64,000 nt of DNA from Nymphaea colorata (GCF_008831285.2 NC_045142.1:18043354-18107353); one strand, 5' to 3'; numbered from the stretch's first letter, positions 37,019 to 50,609 are shown. Translations and numbers: made by a program. Notes: generated by a model from the sequence alone, not told the origin.

Positions 37019-37802
37019 TTCGCCTCAGGTTGCTTCGCCCTTCCCGACACCTGCACCCACCACCACCACCAACACTACCAACATCAACAGACCACTCAAA
37101 TAGTCACCTAATGGTTCTTTTACATCAAAGTAATACGAGAAACAAGAAAACATAGAGAGGGAGAGAGACCTGCGACTGGTTCAGGGCACTTGCGAGGGAG
37201 AAAGAGGAAAAAAGAAAGACAGCCTTCAGGTAGCGCGTTCGATGGCATTGAAAAGCTTTAATGGAGAAAGATCTTTAGAAATGTTCTCCAAGGAGAATGT
37301 GGAATAGGAGAAATTTTGACTCCTTCCAAATTCAAGGCGTTTGATGCATCAGAACAAAAAAAGAATTGAAAAAACAATCTGTTGTTTGATGACATATGAT
37401 AAGGAGAAGAGGAAAACATTTACGACCATTGCAAATGGGCAGCATGACTGCTGTAAGCACGATACAAACAGGACAATAGCCATGACAAAAAAGAACTGCC
37501 AAATGTGCCTGCTGCCTGTTGTAAACACCATGACAAAAGAAAAACCATTTCCACTTTAAGCACAATACAACCATGTAATAACTCCTTATCACGCCAAACT
37601 TTCAAGCATAGTGTGTTATGGAAGCCATGTAAATGGAAACAGAAAGGCATCGGTTTAATTATCTGACTTGCTGTCTGTGTAGAAACAGACAGCGAATAGA
37701 AGAGCAACGGAGGCATCTACAAATTCCATTACAAGGGAAGAAAAGGAACAAAAAAAAAAAAACGCAGTTGCAGAATGAGAGGGAGAGAGAGAGGTCTCCG
37801 AG

Positions 37803-37876
37803 CCCTCTGTTTCCCCTGCTGGAAAAAGAGGACTCAAAGCCCTGTGTTTCCCCTGCTGGAAAAAGAGGACTCAAAG
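37803..37876. repeat. 37-bp tandem duplication
   Basis: Two adjacent 37-base units, each starting CCCTSTGTTTCCCCTGCTGG and ending GAGGACTCAAAG, differ at one base. They lie upstream of NOP58, possibly in its 5' leader or a leader intron. Confidence 0.9.
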
Positions 37877-38176
37877 CCCTCTTTAACTATCGACCGAAAG
37901 CGAGAGAGACAGAGAGAGAAAGCGAGACGGAACAGTGAGAAAGAGAGGTTTTACCTCTCACCCGCGGAGAAAGAGATAAGAGAATACATTCTTACCTATC
38001 ACCGGCAGAGAGGTATGCTCAGAGGAAGGGGAGCCGCTTCTGAGATGCGAAGATGAAGAGGAGGAGACGCACGTTGCTTGGGAGGAAGCCTCAACGGGCA
38101 AAAGAAATTCTGGTAAAAGGTCGGACGCAGAGTATTGAAGAAGAAGAAGAGGAGACGGAGGGAGACGTTTCAAGAA

Positions 38177-38190
38177 AAACCCTAAACCCT
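38177..38190 (-). promoter_or_regulatory. Telo-box tandem, probable NOP58 leader or promoter element
   Basis: AAACCCTAAACCCT on the + strand gives AGGGTTTAGGGTTT in the NOP58 direction. It is followed on the minus strand by a CT-rich stretch of leader type. Telo boxes are typical of plant ribosome-biogenesis genes. If this belongs to NOP58, its 5' UTR must contain an intron of roughly 1 kb. Confidence 0.45.
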
Positions 38191-38940
38191 CCTGGTATCA
38201 ACGGGTCGGGTCTGTGTCGGACCCAGGTCTTTCGGGACCCACTTAGTTCCTAATTGGCTTTGGTAGTTTCGGACTCAAACTTATTATAAACCAGACCCGG
38301 TCAGATTAGGTCAAGACCTGGAACTCGGACTCCGTATCAAACAGGGTACGAGCCCAAGCTGGCTCGGCTTGTTGTACATTTCTAATTAGGGCCTACCTTT
38401 TTATTATAATTCTAAAAGGACGGCTACCTTTTGTAATTTTCAAAACAATTCTGTTGACTGCACAACCACATGAGATGATATCTACATCGGTTCCTAGCTT
38501 GTGCCATTGTTAAACTGATGAATGTATTTTTCATTAATAATGCATATTGCATACAATAAGATATTGAATAACTTTAAGTAGGGTTCGAAATATGTGTGTC
38601 TCTACTTGCACTTTAATCATGCATTCACTTGCAAATATTTATATTATTCACGGCTTTTATGTGACACCATTACATAATTGATTTTGCTTCTCAAATTTCC
38701 CAACACTTCTTGCATTTGAGGCTCTAGTCCTGCGTTTGTATTTTGCTCTCAACATTTCCACGACTTTTTCCTTCTTTTTTTGGGCGTGGGGAGAGTATGA
38801 TCTTTAAATTTTTTGAGGAGCCCAATTAATTTTTCAAGTAATAACAAGGTTTCTTTTTTTCAAAAATCTAAATTGACTTTTTTGTTCCCCTATGGAGGGG
38901 AAAACACCTAAAAGAATAGATCTTCATGTTGCTTAAAGGT

Positions 38941-39047
38941 ACATAGCCTAGCTGGTCGATCGAAAACCATAATAAGAATTAGTGTTTTTGTATCTACATA
39001 GCCTAGCTGATCGACCAGAGACCATGATAAGAACCGTGTTTTTTTTG
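38941..39047. repeat. Diverged tandem duplication, period 55
   Basis: ACATAGCCTAGCTGGTCGAT at 38941 and ACATAGCCTAGCTGATCGAC at 38996 start two similar units of about 50 bases that both end in AGTGTTTTTG-like sequence. Confidence 0.75.
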
Positions 39048-40403
39048 TTTGGATACCCATAGGGACTATGTTTTTCGACTGTACAGGATCGGGCACAGTA
39101 CCCGACAGTGTGTTCTTTTTTCCCAGCCTAGACACAAGAGGCATGGGAAAGGGGAGTTTCGACTCTCGTCTGGGCCGATTTCGTCCACTCCTAGTGGATA
39201 TTCATGTGAGTAGGGTGCATTATGCTCATATTGTCTCATTTTTAACCATGTGCATTAATCTCTCAATATCTTGGGGAATTCTTCTTAACATTTTTACTTT
39301 TAACTGTTTTATATCTTTTATTATCAAGATGTCTCTACATTATATTAAAAAATATAAAAATAAAATCATATATACGCATACATCCTACTTACTTTGCGAT
39401 GTTATTCAAAGTTTACACAAAATAGAGTACATGCATGCACTGAAAGCAAAAAAACACATGCAAAAGGAGGGCCACAATATGGGTGCTCTTGTGTGGCTAT
39501 AAAGGGTTTGGTGTAGCTGATTGGACCAGTACTAAATTTGGGATGTCAATATATCTATATCTGATTAAACCATTTCAAAAAAGTCAGAGATGAGAAAAAA
39601 AAAATCTGATTAAGAAATCAGATCGGCTTCAGATATAAGAAATAACATCTGATTGGATTTGGATTCATATATACATAAATATTCGATTGGATTCATATTC
39701 AGATTGGATTGAGTTTTAAACAAACAACCTATACCCAATGCCTTTATATTTTGAAATTTGGCCAGCTTTGGTTCATAATTCATATTTGGATTTGGATATA
39801 CATGTAAAAATCGGGTATAGATCAAATTGTGAAACCGGATTTGGGATTCAGATTCGGATAAGCTGAGAGACTTTGTCACTGCTACCATTCCTTAGCTGCC
39901 AGTTATTGTATGACTTGTCCCAAGTATTAGGAGCTTTTGGCACAAGCATAATCATGCATCTAATCATAAAACTGAATAATAAGCAATAACATCAATGAAA
40001 TATTGTAACTTCCATTGATCTTCCTAGATATTAACTTTATGCAAGGACATTACCAACCAAAAACTAAAGCGGGAGAAAAGAAGAGGAAAAAAACTACCAG
40101 TCTTTGCTCTATTTCTGGTTTTAAAAGAAACCAAAACCACCATCAAATTGGACCTACTTGATTCAATAAAAGACTAGAACAGCAGAAGAACAGAACACCC
40201 TTCAGAACAACAGAAGAGGATTCTCCCACTCACTCTTCACTGAAAGTGCAAATATTCAAGCAATGACACAAAATAAAGTCAACTAAATAAAGTACTACAA
40301 GCTGCCATTTTCATGAATTGATCTAAGCGACATTGAGTTTCAAAGAGAGCGGCCATGGAGAGCTTGTGCAAGAAGTGGTAGCTACCAATGATATGCAAGA
40401 GAC

Positions 40404-40551
40404 TGTTTGGCAATATATAATAATAGTTTGTTGTTGTTTCATAAATCAGCCGTAAAGATTGGGATAAATTCATGGAATACTATAATAAAGTGTTCCATGA
40501 ATCTACCTCAGTGTTTAGGGTAGATTCATGGAACAACCTGTTGCCAAATGC
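40404..40551. mobile_element. MITE with TTTGGCAA ends and an internal hairpin
   Basis: The ends are CTGTTTGGCAAT and TGTTGCCAAATG, inverted repeats of TTTGGCAA. Inside, GTTCCATGAATCTACC (40492-40507) and its perfect reverse complement (40519-40534) flank an 11-base loop. A related element lies at 60584-60746. No target-site duplication could be fixed. Confidence 0.5.
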
Positions 40552-40849
40552 CTCTAAGGGCTGCTGCTTGAATTGGAGGATCAACAACACCAACATTAGC
40601 AGAATTTTCTCTTGATGTTTAAAAAAAAAAAGATTTCCAAAATATAGTAGGAGACTTCTTATTGAGTGGTGGGGGGCTTTTGTGTTTGTTATTGAGTTCA
40701 ATCTGATGTTAGAAAGCGGTGGGCATTCGGGGTACAACACTGACCACATGTTCAACTCTTTAAAGGCTACCACGTGATCGTGCAAGCGGTCGATAATTTA
40801 TCTTTCTGCAAAATATATGTTTTCACCTTTTATTTTTGTTTATATAATG

Positions 40850-41060
40850 GGTTATTTGGCTAATGGAATGTTACATATGGTCCCATGAACCCGACCAAAA
40901 AAAAAAAAAGGTTGGTTCATGGAACAATTTGGGGTCGTTTGAGAAACATAACACTTTGTAATTGTTCTATGAACTTGCCCCAAAAAAGATTGAGTCAAAT
41001 TCATAAACACATCGTTCTAGTGAAACACTCACAGAGTGTTCCAACTGCCAAACGGTCTCT
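40850..41060. mobile_element. Diverged relative of the TTTGGCAA MITE
   Basis: It has TTATTTGGCTAATG at the left and CCAACTGCCAAACGG at the right. Several internal copies of TTCATGGAAC/GTTCTATGAA resemble the interior of 40404-40551. The match is weak and the borders approximate. Confidence 0.35.
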
Positions 41061-42557
41061 TTAATTATCCAAACAACCATGAAGGGGTTATTTTTCTGGA
41101 TCCAGGGAATTTTCATAATTTGGGCAGCCAATCACCCACTCCAGACACATAACTCGCTTCACCTTTCTTTTCTTTCTATTATGAATTATGTTGGCAACGC
41201 AACTTTGTTTTCATGTTTCTATTTTTCCAAATTTTTGCACTTAGAATCATTGGATGGGGGAAATGTAGATTAAGGGTGATTCGACCCCTTTATGACTGCA
41301 CCTTAAGGCCAAATCTGTCTGATTACGAGATCTGATTAAGATTGTATAAGAATTCATCCTAATTATATGTAAATGTCATATCTTATGCTAGCTTGCAGAA
41401 AATTTGGTGATGAAAAGATTGGGTCCAAAATCTAAATCTGACTAATTCCAGTTCGTCAAAGGCTAGATACGAACCATTTACATTCTTAGGCCAGATAATG
41501 GAGCGCAGAGTGTGGTGTATAGAGCATGAAAATTGATTGGCTTATCTTAGTTTGAGAATGCCTCACAGGCAATGTTTTCAGAATCAGCATATTCGTATCA
41601 ACTTGGCGGCAAATCAATTCGACTCTGTCCGCGATTCAATTAATTATTTTTTTGTTAAGATTTTGAAGTTTTTTTGTATTTTAATTATACTCCATGTGGT
41701 CTGAATTGTTCAATTCATATTGAATTGGACACTTTGGATTGAATATCAACAGCACTCCAATGGGGTGACGTATTTCCTGATTTTAATATCATGTTTTCAG
41801 TGTCTTCGGTTTCTAATTCTTTACATAAAAAGATGACTATTTTGATTTTGAATGATTCACAAACTACTTGAGTCAAGCCGATCCTCTAAAATACTTTTGC
41901 TGACCGATTCAATTTTAAACCCAATCTTAACAAGATTGATTGCACTTGCAACAGAACGCCTAGAGTAAACTTAATGCAACGTGATCTGTTCTATCCATCT
42001 CTATGCCCCATGGACATGATTTTGGAGAAGCCTTTGTACAACACGGGGATGTAGACTGTGATATGGTACCCGCATGCACGAAGACAATCTAGTAGGCTTT
42101 GATCACTTTTAATAGCTAGGATTCATATTCTTGTGTCCTTCTTCACAGAAGAAATTCAAACTAAATGAATCCCACGCACATTGTCATAGACCATTTCATC
42201 TTTGTAATGATATCAACCATAGAATCATGGCTCAGGCTTACCAGAATATATCTGCTTCAATCTATGGAGACTGCAAGGAAAAGAAACCTGTCACTAAAAA
42301 AGAGAGAGAGAGAGAGAGAGAGAGTCCTGTATTTCAGGTATGACCGATAATACAAAGTTCATAATGATACATAGTCAATTTATACCGAGTGAAGCAACCA
42401 TTGATGGAATCAGTGAAAAAGAATTGATAGTTACAAGAAGATTATTGGTTGCCAGATTCCAATGAGTCCCTTCATACATCACAGAAACAGTTTTGCTTTG
42501 ATGACCAACAATGAAATAGGTTAGAAACAATACCGAGGTTCCTTCACCAATAATCTC

Positions 42558-45500
42558 TCATTGAGCAATTTCACCGTTGACAGTGGGTGTTGCTGTTTTC
42601 CGTGTATTGTATGAACCGCAGGTCTGACATTTCAGCCCAATTACATGGAAGAAAACCTCACTGGTGGCACTACAGTCGTTGCAGAGGATCCAAACCTGTT
42701 ACAATTTCATGAATTTAAGATCTACTGTCAAGGCTTGCGACTGGTGATGAACCAAAGTTTTTGCAACTGAACCCAATAATGAGTTTATTCATGCTCCAGA
42801 ACTACACCTTACCAGCTTGCTGTGAACAATGTAATGCTAGGATCGGCATCAACCATTGTCACAAATATTGGCTATATTTTGAAAATAATGCGATAAGATC
42901 GCCAAACAAAAATAGAAAAAATAGGAATCAATTCATTGTTTTAAAAATATTGCCAACTGGACTTTCTTGCGAAAATATTTTGATATTTTCACAAGATTTG
43001 TTACAATTTTCCAAATCTATTTTCAACTTTTTTAAAATATTTTAATAACTACGTAAAATTGTTTACCAGTGTTTCTGTAAGAAAATTAGTACAAGGCTCT
43101 TCAGCTCAGAACTTTTTCCATTATTGTTGTTTATTTAACCACTCTTTTGGAAATCCTAGATTTTCCCAAGAAGAACAAACTTATTCGATTAGTACCCAAA
43201 CAACTACATGATAAAATCCCAAGAACACGATATCTGTGACTGGTTTTCACAATATGATGCTAAAGAAGATCTTGACGTAAAGGACATCAGCAGTAACTTG
43301 CATTACAAGATGTTGCATATTTAAAGAAAATTCACCACAGCCACTACTGAAGCTGGTGGCTAGGATAATTGACTTCAGCGTACACTTGGGAGAAAGCCAA
43401 CGAAAGCCTGGATAGGCAAGAGGCCCAATCGATTCAAGAACCAAGAACATATCTTAAACAAATACTAAATTTTCACCTTCATGTATCGATAATCTTCAGG
43501 CATGATTGTTGCAGCAACCTGCAAACACAAAAATATTTGCTATGAGGCAAGAGAAGGCTCTACAATTAGAAAAGCAACCTTAATTCCTTGTTCTCAGACG
43601 TGTTAATCTAGGAGAAAACTCAAATAATATACAAGGGAAAAAAGTACTTAATCAGCTAGGTGCTATGATTGCTACTCCAGTCACTCTACACTAAAAAAAA
43701 CTAACATCTTAAACTCCCAGAGAAAACACATGAAAATTGTTTAATATCCAGAAACCATGTATTCCAAAAGTGGAAAACAATAAAAGAAAGACGAGGATGA
43801 ACCATCATCAAGAAGTCTAGCCAAATGGATATCGCCCAACTTGCTTACTAAAATGAAAAAACTAAACTTTTACTGACATTTAAGATCAAAAGTAATGTTG
43901 TATGAAGAAATATGATCAGTTTGGGCATTCTTATGCAAATGGGCAAGGCACAATGATGAGTTGATGATAAATAGTACCGGTGGACAAGCATTACAACCAT
44001 ATGCAGTACCATGCTAAATAGGTAAGTAAATGATCTAGAGAAGTGTAATCAGTCAGACATCCATTTTGGAGATTTAAAATATCAATAGCACTCACGGATT
44101 GCAAGAGAACACGGTGACCATAGAATAACAGGCAAAAGCCTTACAATTTAACATGCATAAAGCCTTACAATGGCTACAGAAGTGCAACTTGATGCTTCTG
44201 CATCTTAGATTAAGACTGTATATGACAGGCATGACCTAAGGCTGTGAGGCAGCTTCGTTACCTAAGTTTTAGACTTAAATTCTGGAGACCTAAACATCAT
44301 GAAAGTTCACACTCCTATCGAGTGCAATGCAGACGGTTGAAATGTTTGGCCCCCCAAGCACATCTTTTAAAGTTCAAAACCTATGTCTCAAATCTCTCAG
44401 CCAGAAAATAAAGTATTGTTCAAAAACTCCAGAAACAGAGAATCCAAAATATCAACAGCAAGAAGATGGATGATCCTAGATATGTAAGCTGTATAACAAG
44501 TAATTTACATTCACTAGAGAAGCGCATACAATGAAAACTACAGTGACTCCAACGGTTTCACAGATAAGATACAATTAATCCAGATAATAAAAGGTTGAAT
44601 AGTGGACACCCAATATTTTTATACTAATAATTACATTTTCCTTGACATTAAAAAACCACAACCAGATGCCAAAGGTTTTGGCAGTGTGGTGCTAGCAGAA
44701 GTTGTTGTATAACCAAGGTTAGATTTCCATGAGCATGACTCTCTATGCAAGCCAAAGCCATGGATGCACAACTACGTATCATGGAGGTAACATCATGGTG
44801 CATTAAAGCTGCAGTGTGGAGGGGTTGAGTCGGGCGTTTCTCTTCAAACCGATTCAGCAAACAAGAAAGGAATAAGGGACATTACATGATTAAAAAACTA
44901 AAAATGAAAAAAATGGGGCGCCTCACTGGCAATAATCATTGCCAATGAGGGAGAGAAAGACCTCATCATCCATCTGCTTCCAGACTTTTGACATGTCAAA
45001 CATGGCCTTAGAGCATATTGGACATGAGTATCTAAAAAAGCAATCAATAGAAAAGTTAGCATCAAGATCAAAATGCTGATTTTATGCAGTAAATGTTCAG
45101 AAAATGTGTAAACTTAATGCAAAGACTTACTGCTCATGCTCTGTCATTTCCCTGAAACACTCTACATGCATGGTGTGCCCACACCTTAATACAGTTGTAT
45201 CTAGCAGGGAATCAAAGAGATACTGCAATACACAGAACATAATCAACATCGTACTCCGCAAACATGAGCAAATGACTGATACAGTCACATGCAATAAAAG
45301 AACAAAGAAATCCTGCAAGTTGGTTGCCAAATAACCATGTTCAATGAGGTCTCTATCAGCCCATGTTTGGGAATAGAGATTAGAGATTTTGGTCGGAAAA
45401 AGTTCAAAACCCGTGGATATAAAAGTGGAGACACAGAAGATGCACCTCATTGCAAACTGCACAGTTGTGCCTCATTGAATTCTCCACACATGAATGGTTG

Positions 45501-48084
45501 CCACGTAATTCATTAGAGTAACAAGATCCTGCAAACAATTTATGTAGGTGTAGACATGTCAAACTTTGAACCTAGCAATAGAACTGAAGATATGGATTCC
45601 AACAACTTCTACAAATGTACTGTAAGTAAAACCATACAGTCAATATTTCTTTTTCCTCTCATGCAAAAATAAATTGGTTAACTGAAGATAATAAGTAAAA
45701 AAATATTCAGGAAAAGAAGTCATCACATCCCTTGCAACAGAATAAGAGACAAAAATGCAACCAATCAAGAATCTTTTAGCAAAGTGAAAAACTCAAGAGA
45801 AGACAACATACTCTGCCAAGAAGAAGAGTAAAAACCAAACAGCCCATTTCAGTGTAAACCTGTTGTCAAATTAAAATATACCTAAGAGATGGCCACATCC
45901 AGAGGTGGGCGCTGGGCCGGGCCACTGGCAGGGGTCCGGTACCCAGCACGTAACGGGCCTGGGCCCGACGGGGCCCAAACCCGCCCGTTAATATTAAAAA
46001 AATATTTTTATTATTTTTAGTTTAGTAATATATAATTTATATTAAAAAATTATTTTATAATTTTAAAAACATTTTTTTTATTGTAACCGGGCCGGCCCGG
46101 CCCGGTCCGATGCCCACCCCTAGCCACATCAAAAATAAGTTGCTTTTGGAGTTCAATATACTGCCTATGGAAGCTATTGTTACTTATTTCATTTTAATAA
46201 CTATATTTTAAAAGGAAAAATATGTCCTCCAATATCTGAATTAATTGCTAGGCCCAAAAGCCATATCCTCCTGGATTGAAAATGTTTGCCCATTGTTGGA
46301 TCCTATGGTCGAATAATCCAGCTGAATTCATTTGATATGAAGATCTCTTAGTATGGATAGCACTGAACACATTGACGGGTAAATGGATAGAAATTGGTGC
46401 TGAAAGTGAATAGAAGCCTAGTGTGATTCCAAATTTCAACTCTAACAGACTTATTCCTCTGATAGAAATCTCTGGATGACTCTCCTTAAAATTCATCACA
46501 GATACTAATCCTCAGGTATAAGAGTGTCCTAGAGTTTCAGAAAGATCCGTACTATCTAATATGAAACTTTTTGAAGCTTTCGTCAACTTAATAACATCTA
46601 ATAGATCATATTCTCAAGAGACACTAATTTAATTTTAGGAAAAAAAATATGGGCCTAAGTGTCCCCCAAGAACCAACCAGGGAGTCTCTTCATCATTAAA
46701 AGGCACATGTAGTTAAGTGCTTCTTATCACATGAACAAGAAAATGCTGCATTATAGCATTAATATAAAGGTTCCATATGCCATTGATCTCTTCTTTCTAA
46801 AACTTCTTTCAAATGAAACATTCCAGAGAAAGCACTTTCAAAGGACTAGCAGAGATCATTTTAAGATCATGCAATTGGCGAATTGTCCATGTTCACTACT
46901 CAGTTCTCAAAGCCACACTATCTTCTTGTTGTGAAGAAAGTAGCAGACACCAGTTTAAATTGTAACAAGAAATGAGAGTGGAAATAATCAGTTCATACCA
47001 CACTTCTTGCAGTGGAAAAATTTTTCAGCCCCACCAACTCTGTCCAACAAGGAATCAAACATGAATATTATGTAACCAACAAAATCAGTGACCAGACAAA
47101 ACGTAAAAGAAGGAATGCAAGAATCCTGGAAGTAACCTGCAGATTCCACAGTCAGTGCAGTGAAACTGTTCCTTGGTAGTCTAAGAAAAATAAGATATTT
47201 AGATATCAAATACGAAAGAGTCTAAAACAAGATGTTAGCTGTTCGAGCAATGAAAGAAGGTGACGAATCTCAGAAGGGAAATACTGAAAGGGTCATGATT
47301 ATGGTCTTACATCATCATCGTAGAATTTACAAACGCCACAGAAATATTCCCCCATGTTGACACCACATGATACGCATATTTGAGACACCTGAACAAATAG
47401 ATCCAACTCATAAGCAGTAAAATCAGATGAAGAAACTTGGGAGGGCGCTTGAAATTCCATTACCTACCTTCTGCTCAGTATCACAAACTGCACAAATGAC
47501 CTAAAACACCACAGAAAAATCAAAGATCTGCCCACAGTAAGCAACCCAAGCTCGATATCGTCCAATAAAACAAAGCCAAATGGAGAATCATATTAAGCAA
47601 GTGAATACACAAAAACTTACGCGCTCAACGTTGTGCCTAACAAGTTCATGGGGATTATCACTGCTCCAATGATTCTAAAAATCCAAAACAAAAAAAAAAG
47701 GAAAAAGAAATAACATCTCATCAGAACCACCCAACTTTTGGATCAATATCTTTAAACCAACAAAAATCCATCAATGTCACCAAAACCTAAGGCCATCATG
47801 AAGCTCTCGAAAGCTCCCCAGATAAGGCCAACGGTTACTAAGAAAAAGGAAAATACACGATAGCCGTGAGAATGTCACCATAATCTCATTGTGGCAGTGC
47901 CTGCACGCAAACACTTCGTTGCAACAAGGCGCTCTTATCTTGCATCTCCTCCTGTAGTGTTTGCATCTAGAGAGAGAGAGAGAGCAATTTAACCACAATA
48001 TGTACGCTTAAAAACTGTCCATCCAAAACAAACAGAGACAGATTAGTACCCATATTCAAGCTTCCCAGAGTGTGGATTATCCAT
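42558..48084 (-). CDS. CHY/CTCHY/RING-type zinc-finger E3 ubiquitin ligase (MIEL1/CHYR1/RZPF34-like)
   Basis: Twelve exons on the minus strand: 48084-48050, 47966-47879, 47674-47621, 47500-47468, 47388-47311, 47180-47137, 47039-46999, 45528-45446, 45222-45131, 45031-44962, 43518-43477 and 42695-42558. They give 265 residues, the usual family length. The CHY finger starts at [20 protein letters not shown] (residues 11-30). The CTCHY finger contains [19 protein letters not shown] and [13 protein letters not shown]. The RING starts at [13 protein letters not shown] (about 145) and continues through [12 protein letters not shown] to [10 protein letters not shown] (about 193). A C-terminal zinc ribbon carries CNDC (225-228) and CQTC (243-246). 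All metal ligands expected are present. Related plant ligases act in nucleus and cytoplasm, for example in turnover of MYB factors and in drought or ABA signalling. A MITE sits in intron 7. Confidence 0.95.
45900..46122. mobile_element. hAT-like MITE with perfect 8-bp target-site duplication, in an intron of the CHY-RING gene
   Basis: The element is 223 bases, with ends CAGAGGTGGGC and GCCCACCCCTA that match as inverted repeats at 9 of 11 positions. GCCACATC occurs directly before (45892-45899) and after (46123-46130). Both arms are very GC-rich (GGGCCGGGCC-type) around an AT-only core. It has no coding capacity and would depend on a hAT transposase elsewhere. Confidence 0.9.
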
Positions 48085-48803
48085 CCTGTTCACAGAGAGA
48101 GAGAGAGAGAGATTGAGAGGTGGTGGGTGGGTTGCAGAAAGGCCCACCCACCAAAGGAGGAGGGACAGTGCAGCAGAGAACAAGGGCAGGTGAGAGAGAG
48201 AGAGAGAGAAAGAGGCCCCAGGAACAAAGACAGAAAGAAAGAGATCGATAGAAAGCTTTCCTTGCTTCTTTCTTTTTGGGGAAGGCGTGGGTTCGCTCCC
48301 AAGATTAACCAATAAGCTTTTGTTTCCCGACAGTTGAGCCTCCCCCCGAACAAATTTACCAGTACACAATGGCAACGGAAACTTTTACAAAAGCACGCCT
48401 GGTGAATGTCCGAATAACAAAAGCACACTTAAATACTGACCTTTTTCATTCGACCCCAGGTTAAGAAAGTATCACAAAAAGCAGTCTCTGGAACCTTTGA
48501 GATATTCTGACGAATATTGGTACGCTGAATTTATGACACTGGCAATATTTGGAGGAAATTGTTAATGTACATTATGATGCTTTAATGTTTTCACCAACGT
48601 TGCAAAATATCGAATTTCCAATTCATGTAAAAAACCTAAATGTGTTCAATCCCAGACTAATCTCAAAACAGTATTAGGTGAAATCCACCACCGGGTTTTC
48701 AGATTCAACATCTGCATTACATTACAGAAAACAATTACACATTTAGGGTTTTAAAATCTCCATTCATACATGGTAGTTTTAGATGGATCTTAGGTTATTA
48801 AAC

Positions 48804-48986
48804 CAGTGGCGGAGCAAGAAATTTTTTTTGGAAGGGCATTGATTTACAGATTTTCATACCTAAAGGAGAACTTACATGTATAACTAAGCAAATATTAAAC
48901 GATTTTAATGTACAAATGAAAGAAAATTAAAAAGCTGATATTGTTAACTAACTGCCCACACCAGCCTATATGTAGCTCCGCCATTA
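48804..48986. mobile_element. hAT-like MITE with perfect 8-bp target-site duplication
   Basis: The element is 183 bases. Its ends, CAGTGGCGGAGC and GCTCCGCCATTA, are inverted repeats over 10 of 12 positions. TATTAAAC is repeated directly at 48796-48803 and 48987-48994. It shares the GGCGGAGC end motif with 52476-52671. Confidence 0.88.
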
Positions 48987-49245
48987 TATTAAACATAACC
49001 TAAAAATTAGTATTGCACTTAGTCCAGTCTCATCTGAAGATTCCAGTTCACGAGAAAGTCATATCAAGTATCTATATAAACAAATGGCTTCGAAAACAAA
49101 AGTATTGGTGAGGCAACTGTATACCTTTCAACTTAAGAAAAGTACTGTGCCTCAACAATTAAAGCGCATGTACATAGTGCCACTAGCGAAATAAGAAAAA
49201 TTCGCTAAAGGGGCACTTGATTAAAAATGTTCAAATCTGATAGGG

Positions 49246-49251
<6 letters not shown>

Positions 49252-49303
<52 letters not shown>
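49252..49303. repeat. (TA)n microsatellite
   Basis: An uninterrupted TA tract lies within MITE-like debris. The flank TGCCTACACCAATTACAATG resembles the inner part of the GGCGGAGC family. Confidence 0.9.
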
Positions 49304-49304
<1 letters not shown>

Positions 49305-50522
49305 CTTTTAAGAGACTGGTATGAGCAACTGCCTACACCAATTACAATGTGGCGTAGTGCCCAACAGAATCAAATTATAGATGCACCTCTTTAAGTATCA
49401 CTAACATGAATAACTACCCTTGTTTAATTTTTAATTTGAAAGATGAGTCAAACGCCTAGTGTTCTAAGTTGACAAGCAACTCGAAAAAGCGGATATTGTT
49501 GAGACGTGAAAGGCACAAAAACCGATTCAAATTCAAAAACCTAATTTTCGCATAGAAACCAGAGTTTGCCTGCCCCTCGTCTCCGCTTAAAAAAATAAAT
49601 TAATTTTTCCTCCTTTATGAAAACAGTGTTTTTAGAAAACCAATTTTTTTTTCCGAAAACTCTGATTTCAAGTCATCCAAACAAGTTCCCTCTAAAAAAA
49701 AAGCCTCTAAAATGCTGTTTTGGGTGTGCATTCAAACACCCACTTACCCTATGCCTGGTTGGACTTGCATGCCCTTGTCACTCGAACTAGCGACCTGTCG
49801 CACCCTATCGGCCCCTGCCCGCGAGGCTAATTGTGTTGATAGTGCCAACTTGGGAATTGCTTAATTTGCTGTTTTCTCTCCTTAATCAAATGTTCATAAT
49901 TAAGCATTTAAGAAAAAAAAAATCAATAATGAAAGAGATAAACTTAGTTATTTAGATTAAAAGGGGTTAATATAATTAGCTTATTAGATCAACATTGTAC
50001 TTTGCATGCATGTGACCAAACTTATTGCAACTTATACAACAATTATGAGGTCAACCACTTAATGGCAGCATGAAGATCTTCTGCCAAGTATTGAGGAATA
50101 TTTGATAAAAAAGCATGTTTAAGTTTTGAATTACACTTGTAAAAATGGTTTTGCTTCTAAAAAACGCGGTTTTATGAGTGTTTGGATGATACAAGCAGTG
50201 AGTTTTGCCAAATCTCTTTTCTGGCAAAACCAACTTTTCAAAGGGAGTGAATAATTTACCACCTCTCATGTTATTCACAAAAAATGTGTTTTGGTCATAT
50301 TACCGCAATTGCCCACACAGACCTAACACATAGTAGTGTCTCCTAACCACATTTACTTATTTATATTTTGATGCCACTCAGCTTTCACTTACTTACATTT
50401 TAGTGTCATTCAACTATTGATTTTTTTATTTTCAAGTGTCTATCTCTCGCTCAGACTGAAATTTCTGGCTCCGCTGCTATTGCTTGCTGCATTCTATGGG
50501 CTTGATCGTCTACAACCCCTGA

Positions 50523-50524
<2 letters not shown>

Positions 50525-50606
<82 letters not shown>
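50525..50606. repeat. Long (AT)n microsatellite
   Basis: About 41 uninterrupted AT units make this the longest pure tract in the window and a likely length-polymorphic site. Confidence 0.95.

Positions 50607-50609
<3 letters not shown>

Larger units (their letters stand above)
37019..42557. other. Region upstream of NOP58 and downstream of the CHY-RING gene
   Basis: The left 1.2 kb is probably NOP58 leader and promoter, with a telo box at 38177-38190. The rest is non-coding with two small tandem duplications, MITE-like repeats at 40.4-41.06 kb and degenerate GAC/GGGTC-rich sequence at 38.2-38.36 kb that resembles the GC-ended MITEs. No gene is supported. Confidence 0.55.
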
